From: an archaeon
GTDB lineage: Archaea > Asgardarchaeota > Hermodarchaeia > Hermodarchaeales > Hermodarchaeaceae
Reading direction: 5' to 3'
Length of the DNA stretch: 22,992 bases
Assembly: GCA_016550415.1 (NCBI GenBank)
Contig: JABXGU010000715.1
Coordinates: 1 to 22,992, forward strand
In this document: in pieces, positions 7,585-12,915 of the stretch
Numbering within the stretch: the first letter of the stretch is position 1
Layout: each line of letters starts with the position of its first letter
The notes under the pieces: generated by a model
The model's database searches: none
The model's input: the letters and a program-made list of their open reading frames with translations, nothing else
Told to the model about the DNA's origin: nothing
Program-made: the position numbers and the translations under genes

Positions 7585-8436
7585 TTGAGTGAAGCTTCCT
7601 TTCTTCTAGGTGTTTTGAAGCTAGGGAATATCGGAACCTCTCCACTTTTGGAGTTACTATTCGATGAGCGTGCTGAACGAGAGAATTTCAGTGTTGTCCT
7701 AGTGGGCTCTGGTGCAAAGATGAATGAAGCAGAATCAGAACGGATTGCTAAATTGATAATTACTCAAAAACCACAATTGGTCTTGATTCCCAGTCCCAAT
7801 GCGGCTCTGAAGGGTCCAACAAAGGCTCGAGAAATCGTAAAAGCAGCAGGAATTCCAGTAATAGTCATTTCAGATATCATGCCAAAGGAAATGCGTGAAA
7901 AGCTAGCAGAAACAGGTTTTGGCTACATCCTAATCAGTGCAGACTCAATGATTGGGGCTCGTCGGGAATTCCTTGACCCAACTGAAATGGCATTATTCAA
8001 TGCAGATGTCATACGGGTGCTAGCGGCAACAGGGGCATTAAGACAATTACAACTGGCAATAGAAAATGTAATCACCACTATAAGGGCAGGTAAAGAACCT
8101 GAACTACCAACTCTTCTCATCAATGCAAACAGCGCTGTTGCTGCAGGCAATTTTGCTAATCCTTATGCGAGGGTGAAAGCCTTAGCAGCTTTTGAAATTG
8201 CCAGCAATGTTGCAGCACTCAATGTGAAGGGATGCTTTAAGGAAAAGGAACATGAAAAGTACATTCCCACCGTCGCTAGCGCACATGAAATGATGCGTAC
8301 TGCAGCTCTACTTGCTGACGAAGCCCGTGAAATCGAAAAACGAGGCGATACACTATTCCGTTCGCCACACTTTGATGACGGTAAAATAGGACACAAGACT
8401 AAGCTATCTGATAAACCTTCAAGGGGTAAAGGGTAG
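7585..8436 (+). CDS. mtd: F420-dependent methylene-tetrahydromethanopterin dehydrogenase
   Basis: 283 residues, the family length. Mtd reversibly converts methenyl-H4MPT plus F420H2 to methylene-H4MPT plus F420 in the cytoplasm, in the methyl branch of the archaeal Wood-Ljungdahl or methanogenic pathway. Family blocks are clear along the chain: KLGNIGTSPLLELLFDERA (12-30), PSPNAALKGPTKARE (69-83), GARREFLDPTEMALFNADVIRVLAATG (124-150), NPYARVKALAAFEIA (192-206) and IPTVASAHEMMRTAALLADEARE (227-249). The start is a TTG at 7585, supported by AAGGTGA 7 bases upstream; the ATG at 7581 is out of frame and stops after three codons. An inverted repeat lies just upstream. It shares direction with the FpoF-like gene before it and the RecA-fold gene after it. 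Confidence 0.95.
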   Translation: MSEASFLLGVLKLGNIGTSPLLELLFDERAERENFSVVLVGSGAKMNEAESERIAKLIITQKPQLVLIPSPNAALKGPTKAREIVKAAGIPVIVISDIMPKEMREKLAETGFGYILISADSMIGARREFLDPTEMALFNADVIRVLAATGALRQLQLAIENVITTIRAGKEPELPTLLINANSAVAAGNFANPYARVKALAAFEIASNVAALNVKGCFKEKEHEKYIPTVASAHEMMRTAALLADEAREIEKRGDTLFRSPHFDDGKIGHKTKLSDKPSRGKG

Positions 8437-8544
8437 CAGACCCTTCCGTTATTAATAAGAGATAGAAAGAGTGTACATATTAACAAGTTCACTTAATTTC
8501 TAAGGATCTGGTAATTTGGGAAAACAGTACCTTGAGGGATAGAT

Positions 8545-9288
8545 ATGGCACCAAACACAGAATATATCACTTCAAAGAGCTCCACAGTAGACAAGTTGCT
8601 TGGTGGTGGCCTAACTCCAGGTACAACATGTCTTCTGGAGGAACTCAGTGGAGAAGATCGGGGCATTAGTGGATACTTAGGCATTTCCTATATTGTTAAG
8701 GGATTAGAAGACGGTAAACATGCTATACTGTTCCTTACAGAACATACAGTTAGTGAGTATAAGGGCCTGATGCGTTTTCTGAAAGTCGATTTAAATGGCA
8801 AACTTGGGAAACTTCTTTTTTTGGAAAGTCTGACCTCCATGCGTATCGGTGAACCTCCTCATGAAGAACCAGATGAAAGTGTTATTCGTATTTCCAACAT
8901 TCGCTATTCTGCAAAATTATTCGAGGAATTCATTCAGGGTGTTGAGCGATTAGAGCGTCCACGCATCTTCATAGACTCTCTCAGTGTTCTATTAAATGCT
9001 ATGGCGTCTGATGATGTCGCTTGGAAGTTCTGGCTTAATATGCTTCCAATTGTACGTGAGCGCCAGATAACCGTCATTAGCAGTTTCTACCCTGAGATGC
9101 ATTCAACTCGTTTTGTCCAAAGTATCGAGCGAATAAGCGACACCATCATCCGCATGAGTAGTTCTAACCCTGAACCAAATCAAAGCCCAATTCGGTTCAT
9201 TCGCCTTGTAAAACATCGCAGAAGTCACTTCGATGAAAGAATGCTGGAATATACACGTTCTGGTCTTGACCTTCAAGTCAAGTCTTGA
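8545..9288 (+). CDS. RecA/KaiC-fold protein lacking a Walker A motif
   Basis: 247 residues with ATG at 8545 and GAGGGA about 7 bases upstream. The opening STVDKLLGGGLTPGTTCLLEE (13-33) has the KaiC/RadA-like lead into the P-loop, but where GxxGxGKT should lie the chain reads SGEDRGISGYLG (35-46), with no GKT/S. The Walker-B-like strand RIFIDSLSVLL (140-150) is kept, as is the strand before the P-loop partner helix (HAILFLTEH, 59-67). This resembles inactive or signalling members of the archaeal RAD55/KaiC/GvpD/FlaH-like group and, more loosely, Elp4/Elp6. It probably does not hydrolyse ATP by the usual mechanism and may be a regulatory or scaffold subunit. It follows mtd by 108 bases on the same strand, so co-expression is plausible but unproven. 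Confidence 0.75.
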   Translation: MAPNTEYITSKSSTVDKLLGGGLTPGTTCLLEELSGEDRGISGYLGISYIVKGLEDGKHAILFLTEHTVSEYKGLMRFLKVDLNGKLGKLLFLESLTSMRIGEPPHEEPDESVIRISNIRYSAKLFEEFIQGVERLERPRIFIDSLSVLLNAMASDDVAWKFWLNMLPIVRERQITVISSFYPEMHSTRFVQSIERISDTIIRMSSSNPEPNQSPIRFIRLVKHRRSHFDERMLEYTRSGLDLQVKS

Positions 9289-9366
9289 ATCCCCTAATCT
9301 ATACTACTCAAAGTCATTTTGCAAGACAGACCAAAGATTGGAGATTCAAAAATTCTGAGGAGTATG

Positions 9367-9864
9367 TTATTTCTCAGGTTTATCAAGACGTGGTGATTGC
9401 CAGTCTTTTCGTAGTGGGTAGACGCCCTTCGGAAAGTCCTCTGGCAATATAAGGCGTTTGAGGTTGGGGTGACCAGCAAAATTTACTCCGAGGAGGTCGT
9501 GGACCTCGCGCTCATAAAGAACAGCACCTGGTATTAGTGGTGTGATGGAATTTACCTCTGCCTTTGAGGTTGGGACTTCCACTCTGAGGTTGACGGTGAC
9601 TTCCTTTACTTCGAAATGATAAACAACAGCAAGTTTTCCTTGCAGGTCCATCCCAGTGATGGTAGACAGATGGTATAGGCCCCATTCTTGTTTCATCCAT
9701 TCAACAGCTTTCAACACAGCTGATGCTTGCACTGTTAGTACTATGCTTCGTTCTCGCAGAAATTCTGAACTAACAAAATCAGAGCCCATGGCCTTCTGAA
9801 AACTAGCCATCATTTCTGCTTCCTTCTTTGTAGGAGTTTTTGCAGGTGGTTTTGCTTCCGTCAT
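9367..9864 (-). CDS. nuoC: NuoC-like 30 kDa subunit of a complex-I/group-4-hydrogenase-type complex
   Basis: 165 residues. The family signature is plain: LYEREVHDLLGVNFAGHPNLKRLILPEDFPKGVYPLRKDW (about 117-156), plus the central VVYHFEVKEVTVNLRVEVP strands. NuoC (FpoC, EchD, HycE N-terminus) is a peripheral-arm subunit that packs on the large NuoD-type subunit at the membrane interface. The first 20 residues are Lys/Pro/Thr-rich and probably disordered. A GGAGG lies 13 bases before the ATG. It is the last gene of the nuoA-nuoB-nuoC group, 36 bases after nuoB. In most archaeal and bacterial clusters nuoD follows nuoC, but here transcription runs into a converging gene, so the large subunit must be elsewhere or absent. 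Confidence 0.92.
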   Translation of the reverse strand: MTEAKPPAKTPTKKEAEMMASFQKAMGSDFVSSEFLRERSIVLTVQASAVLKAVEWMKQEWGLYHLSTITGMDLQGKLAVVYHFEVKEVTVNLRVEVPTSKAEVNSITPLIPGAVLYEREVHDLLGVNFAGHPNLKRLILPEDFPKGVYPLRKDWQSPRLDKPEK

Positions 9865-9900
9865 ATTCTTGCTTTCGCCTCCAAAACATGTGCTGTGTGA

Positions 9901-10335
9901 TTAGCCGCTTTGCAATTTTCCGAGAAGCGCAGCAACACCGTAGATGATAGCTTCTGGTTTTGGTGGACATCCGGGAATATACGCGTCCACTGGAATCACG
10001 CCATTGAGTCCACCGGTTACATTATAGCATTCACGGAAAACGCCGCCTGACATAGTGCAGGCACCAATACCAACAACAAACTTGGGTTCTGGGGTCTGAT
10101 TGTATATGCGTAAGAATCGTTTTGCTGTCTGTTTGGTGATTGGACCACTACATAGAAGCACATCTGCATGGCGTGGGCTGCCTTTCAATAAGACTCCAAA
10201 TCGCTCAAGATCGTAGCGAGGAGTTAACGCGTCAAGGATTTCAATATCGCATCCATTGCAGCCCCCTGAGTTAAGATGTAGAACCCACGGGGATTTTATG
10301 CGGGCCCATTTGACAAGCTTATCCATAACACCCAT
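9901..10335 (-). CDS. NuoB-like/group 4 [NiFe]-hydrogenase-type small subunit
   Basis: 144 residues with GGAGG 9 bases before the ATG. The subunit carries the proximal [4Fe-4S] cluster that hands electrons to the catalytic or quinone site. Cluster ligands are visible as Cys26 and Cys29 (SGGCNGCDIE), Cys93 (GIGACTMSGG) and Cys123 (PGCPPKPE). The CxxC spacing, with CDIE after it, is that of Ech, Mbh, Hyc and Coo small subunits; complex I NuoB has two adjacent cysteines there. So despite a neighbouring nuoA this subunit looks hydrogenase-like. Length is close to EchC/MbhJ (around 150) and shorter than many NuoB proteins. It sits 117 bases after nuoA and 36 before nuoC. Calling it 'nuoB' would be defensible by position. 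Confidence 0.9.
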   Translation of the reverse strand: MGVMDKLVKWARIKSPWVLHLNSGGCNGCDIEILDALTPRYDLERFGVLLKGSPRHADVLLCSGPITKQTAKRFLRIYNQTPEPKFVVGIGACTMSGGVFRECYNVTGGLNGVIPVDAYIPGCPPKPEAIIYGVAALLGKLQSG

Positions 10336-10452
10336 TCGAAAATGCCTCCTGGCTGGGCGCTTCTACCCCATTCATCTTGCTTACCTTAAAACTCTTTGTG
10401 CTTATCAAGAAAATGGGTTTGTAAGAAGATCATTAAGAGATAATATGCAGAA

Positions 10453-10785
10453 TTATCGTTGAAGCGCAACAACGGCAATGAATATGATAAGGACGTAGAT
10501 GACTACAATCCAGCCAAGGACTCCCATTGAGGTTGCAATGATGAAGGCAACTATGTCGGCTATGGTGAAATACACAGCATAACGCAAAAGGTGAGAGTGA
10601 AACTGTGTCTTAATTGCTGGAACACTTTCTCCACAGGCATATGTAGTTTTCTTCTCTTTTGATGGAGCGGATGGCGCAAGTTTCTTGCCAATCCAGTAGA
10701 TTAGTAAAACAACAAGAAGGACGATTGCGAAAGCGAGAAGGAAATTAAACACGCTTGTGATTGTTTCACCCAAGGGCATCGACAT
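10453..10785 (-). CDS. nuoA: NuoA-like membrane subunit (NDH-1 chain 3)
   Basis: 110 residues from the ATG at 10785, which has GGTGA 8 bases upstream; the frame also offers a GTG at 10800. Three membrane helices are visible (about 10-33, 68-86 and 92-110). Between the first two lies the family's loop YACGESVP, including the conserved Cys (Cys51) that in mitochondrial ND3 marks the active/deactive loop. The second helix reads YFTIADIVAFII: the Asp of the family's FDxE motif is kept (Asp77), but the following Glu is Val. It is first in the nuoA-B-C-like operon, behind a clear TATA box. NuoA is typical of complex I and Fpo and absent from simple Ech hydrogenases, so its pairing with a CNGC small subunit is unusual. 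Confidence 0.8.
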   Translation of the reverse strand: MSMPLGETITSVFNFLLAFAIVLLVVLLIYWIGKKLAPSAPSKEKKTTYACGESVPAIKTQFHSHLLRYAVYFTIADIVAFIIATSMGVLGWIVVIYVLIIFIAVVALQR

Positions 10786-10833
10786 TGCAGTTTTCACCAC
10801 GAGGAGTGACTTAATAGAATCCAGAGGGTTGGC

Positions 10834-10847
10834 TTTATTATAAAAGG
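10834..10847 (-). promoter_or_regulatory. TATA box of the nuoA-B-C-like operon
   Basis: On the minus strand CCTTTTATAATAAA is the best TATA-like box in the window. Initiation about 25 bases downstream falls near 10814, leaving a leader of about 30 bases to the ATG at 10785. The rest of the 288-base gap (10801-11088) holds the 11-mer TGGCAAAATTT at 10886-10896 and no convincing gene. Confidence 0.55.
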
Positions 10848-10885
10848 CTTGCTAACGCTAAAAACCTTGTATCTTGAAAAGGTAA

Positions 10886-10896
10886 TTGGCAAAATT
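10886..10896 (+). promoter_or_regulatory. Motif shared with the FpoF-like promoter region
   Basis: TGGCAAAATTT here is identical to 6256-6266. It lies about 40-60 bases upstream of the nuoA TATA box. A related TGGCAAAAAT lies at 11932-11941 between mobB and nuoJ. Chance recurrence of an 11-mer in 23 kb is low, although A/T-rich sequence raises it. Confidence 0.4.
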
Positions 10897-11088
10897 TAGC
10901 ACCATTTGGAGTCTGCTACATGTCTGAGGTAATTGTTTTGGATTTTTTTGATTAAACATGGCAGCAAATGAACTTGATTTTATGAGAAGAGACCTTGTGT
11001 GCTGCAGAATGGGCTATTGTCGAATTAGGAGCCTGTCTCAATGCAATCTAGCTTGGATTTCTTGCTTCAAGCACTAGGGTGGTCGGAA

Positions 11089-11250
11089 TTACTCTTTAGA
11101 AATTCTGATATGGATCTTCTCTTTGCCCGTAAGCTCAGGAGCACGCAATGATGTCACTATAGACAGGATGACGTTCTTGACGAGTTTTTCGACAAAATCG
11201 TTGAGGGGGATTTCTTTATCAAATACAATTAGGGTTGTTGTTTTTTCCAT
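11089..11250 (-). CDS. Small conserved-looking protein of 53 residues
   Basis: A short ORF from ATG at 11250 to TAA at 11089, with GAGG 8 bases before the start. The protein begins MEKTTTLIVFDKEIPLNDFV and continues through a hydrophobic-polar helix (EKLVKNVILSIVTSL) to a basic end (GKEKIHIRISKE). The pattern beta-strand, turn, helix, strand looks like a folded mini-domain rather than chance translation. It starts 37 bases after the mobB stop on the same strand, so the two are probably cotranscribed. I do not recognise a named family. Ribosome site, operon position and composition support it as real; function is unknown, and a small partner for cofactor or redox enzymes is only a guess. Confidence 0.6.
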   Translation of the reverse strand: MEKTTTLIVFDKEIPLNDFVEKLVKNVILSIVTSLRAPELTGKEKIHIRISKE

Positions 11251-11287
11251 TATAGATTCCTCGTATTTGGTGATGGTAAATTTTTGT

Positions 11288-11851
11288 TTATTCTATTTCT
11301 GAAATAGGATGAGCGGTACCAAGCCAGTAATCAAGGCGGATTAGGAGTTCAGGAAATTTATCGGGGATATGAAGTGTTCCTTGAATGCCAGATTTTAAAG
11401 AACAGGTTGCAAGTAATTGCCCCCTTAATCCCTCAGCTAATTCTTTGATTTCCTCTTGTTCCTTGATGCAGATAATTTTGGCTATTTGTTCGTTGTGTTG
11501 GGTCCATGATCGGAATCCTTCTAGGACCACAATATCTGCTTGAATGCTAGAAGTGCCTAAGTGTATTAATTCCTTGAGACTACTAGCAGGGTGAGAGCAA
11601 AGAAGACTGGTTGATGCATCACTGTGTAGAATTACGGCAGCAGCTCCTGATTGGGTAAGGCGATGAGAATCCGTTTTAGGATGATCTAAGGTAAAGCTGG
11701 GCTCCCCTACATGCTTAATGGCGAGGACACGTAGGTTTTGTGATGTGAAGTGTTCTATCACATAAGTTGCTACCAAAGTTTTTCCTGAGTCCTTAAAGCC
11801 AAAGATGGATAGTGTGGGTGGTAGTAGAACTTTCTGCAATCCTCCATTCAT
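11288..11851 (-). CDS. mobB: Molybdopterin-guanine dinucleotide biosynthesis protein MobB
   Basis: 187 residues. MobB is a P-loop GTP-binding protein that assists MobA in attaching GMP to molybdopterin, giving the Mo/W cofactor of formate dehydrogenases, formylmethanofuran dehydrogenases and related enzymes. The Walker A motif GFKDSGKT is at 18-25. The family features AIKHVGEPSFTLDHPKTDSHRLTQSGA (44-70) and DIVVLEGFR (106-114) follow. The ATG at 11851 has only a weak ribosome site, but a TATA-like box lies about 40 bases upstream. It is followed by a 53-residue ORF on the same strand and is divergent from the nuoJ-N operon. It implies a Mo/W enzyme in this organism, none of which is in the window. 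Confidence 0.9.
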   Translation of the reverse strand: MNGGLQKVLLPPTLSIFGFKDSGKTLVATYVIEHFTSQNLRVLAIKHVGEPSFTLDHPKTDSHRLTQSGAAAVILHSDASTSLLCSHPASSLKELIHLGTSSIQADIVVLEGFRSWTQHNEQIAKIICIKEQEEIKELAEGLRGQLLATCSLKSGIQGTLHIPDKFPELLIRLDYWLGTAHPISEIE

Positions 11852-11885
11852 ACTAGCTTCTTGCTTAATTGAATGGATTAGACCT

Positions 11886-11897
11886 GAATATTTAACT
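11886..11897 (-). promoter_or_regulatory. TATA-like box of mobB
   Basis: On the minus strand AGTTAAATATTC is centred about 40 bases before the mobB ATG, leaving a leader near 15 bases with initiation 25 bases downstream. Composition and spacing only. Confidence 0.4.
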
Positions 11898-11922
11898 TTT
11901 TTAATCTGTTATAGCGTTTATG

Positions 11923-11944
11923 GGGCTTTTTTGGCAAAAATCCC
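11923..11944. promoter_or_regulatory. Imperfect palindrome between mobB and the nuoJ-N operon
   Basis: GGG-C-TTTTT-TGGC-AAAAA-T-CCC reads as an inverted repeat (one mismatched pair, 4-base centre) midway between the two divergent promoters. Its TGGCAAAAAT part resembles the 11-mers at 6256 and 10886. It could serve as an operator controlling both directions. Confidence 0.35.
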
Positions 11945-11955
11945 AAATTGTAGTC

Positions 11956-11966
11956 AAACTTTTAAG
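11956..11966 (+). promoter_or_regulatory. TATA-like box of the nuoJ-N operon
   Basis: AAACTTTTAAG is centred about 65 bases before the ATG at 12027; initiation about 25 bases on leaves a leader of roughly 40 bases containing the GAGGT ribosome site. Composition and spacing only. Confidence 0.4.
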
Positions 11967-12026
11967 AAGAAGAGATAAAGATGCGGGTCTAAAGGTGCTC
12001 CAGTCACTGTGGCTGAGGTTCCAATA

Positions 12027-12296
12027 ATGTCGTACTTCCTCATGGTTGGACTAATAATAATTGTAGCAATATTCGCTATTCTTTCAGTTGAAGCTAAGGA
12101 TTTACTTCATGCTGCCCTGTATCTTGCAGGGGCTGGCGTTTGCCTAGCTATACTCTATCTCCTTCTTTTTGCGCCGTGGGTTGCGTTCTTCCAACTAGCC
12201 ATATACGCGGGAGCTGTAACCATTCTGTTAGTGGCTGCAATCTCTTTGACAACACGTCGAGGAACTGGCGAACCAGAGGAGGAAGAAGTAACATGA
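12027..12296 (+). CDS. nuoJ: NuoJ-like subunit, N-terminal half (split nuoJ)
   Basis: 89 residues from the ATG at 12027, chosen because GAGGT lies 7 bases before it; the frame also allows a GTG at 12009. Three membrane helices are visible (about 2-20, 26-45 and 48-70), including SVEAKDLLHAALYLAGAG and the family-typical FFQLAIYAGAVTILLVAAISL. The chain ends in an acidic tail (TGEPEEEEVT). NuoJ (ND6) is normally a five-helix protein of about 170 residues; here the remaining helices are on the next gene, as in some archaeal Fpo/Nuo operons with two J genes. The stop overlaps the next start as ATGA, so translation is coupled. First gene of a tightly packed six-gene operon. Confidence 0.85.
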   Translation: MSYFLMVGLIIIVAIFAILSVEAKDLLHAALYLAGAGVCLAILYLLLFAPWVAFFQLAIYAGAVTILLVAAISLTTRRGTGEPEEEEVT

Positions 12297-12565
12297 AAAT
12301 AAGAATAATAGGTGCTGTACTAACAGCTCTTCTCCTAGTTGTGATCGGGTACCTGGTCTATACTGCCTTTTCTGATTCTTTGATTATCGTCACCGAACCC
12401 GCTCGCTTAATCGACCTTGCTGCTGCAGGGATTAGTGGACTGATTAGCGGACTTAGTAATATGCTCTGGGGACAACGTGGCATTGACATGGTTGTTCAAG
12501 CCGCTTTCATCTTTGTGGCCGCTCTTGCTGCCTCTGTTTTCTTCTATGAAGTAAGGAAGGAGTGA
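12293..12565 (+). CDS. NuoJ-like subunit, C-terminal half (second J gene)
   Basis: 90 residues from an ATG at 12293 that overlaps the preceding stop (ATGA), with a GAGGAGGAAG ribosome site inside the previous gene. A membrane helix runs at about 4-25, a loop follows, and a second helix lies at about 66-85. The segment WGQRGIDMVVQAAFIFVAALAASVFFYE resembles both the last NuoJ helices and the 'RxxDxxxQ' helix of MbhE/MrpB-type hydrogenase subunits. It is likely to complete the split NuoJ, supplying the last two helices in the membrane arm. The alternative, that it is a separate Mbh/Mrp-type small subunit, cannot be excluded without a profile search. Confidence 0.75.
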   Translation: MKIRIIGAVLTALLLVVIGYLVYTAFSDSLIIVTEPARLIDLAAAGISGLISGLSNMLWGQRGIDMVVQAAFIFVAALAASVFFYEVRKE

Positions 12566-12572
12566 AAAAATA

Positions 12573-12899
12573 ATGATACCGTTTGATATCCCAATCACAT
12601 ACCTTCTGATTCTGGCTGTGTTCCTTTACGCCATTGGTCTTTACGCCATGGCCACTAAACGGAACATGATTAAGTTCATCATCGCCCTCGAACTCATGCT
12701 TGATGGTGCACACCTCAACTTCATTAGCTTCGCCACTGCATGGTCATCATGGTCTGTTGATCCTTTGGCGCAGGCAATTGTCATCATCAGCATCTGTATT
12801 GGGGGCGGCGTTATTGCGGTTGGTTTAGCATTCATTATCCGTGCCTACAACAAATTTGGAACGCTAGACATCCGCAAACTCAACAAACTTCGCCATTAA
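12573..12899 (+). CDS. nuoK: NuoK-like membrane subunit
   Basis: 108 residues, with GGAG shortly before the ATG and 7 bases after the previous stop. Three membrane helices are present. The first conserved region, AIGLYAMATKRNMIKFIIALELMLDGAHLNFISF (20-53), holds the Glu40 that corresponds to the first proton-path glutamate (E36 in E. coli NuoK). The third helix reads IISICIGGGVIAVGLAFII; aligned on GLA, the second conserved glutamate (E72 in E. coli) is replaced by Val80. NuoK/ND4L belongs to the ion-translocating E-channel. Because the helix otherwise matches, the substitution looks real and may alter the proton path or reflect a Mrp/hydrogenase-type lineage. Confidence 0.9.
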   Translation: MIPFDIPITYLLILAVFLYAIGLYAMATKRNMIKFIIALELMLDGAHLNFISFATAWSSWSVDPLAQAIVIISICIGGGVIAVGLAFIIRAYNKFGTLDIRKLNKLRH

Positions 12900-12915
12900 A
12901 TCTATGGAGTGAAAG

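Noticed and set aside
10958..11077. 39-codon Cys-containing + strand ORF in the nuoA-mobB gap
   Set aside because: No ribosome site, irregular composition, and it lies in a region better explained as promoter and 3' sequence of the minus-strand small ORF.
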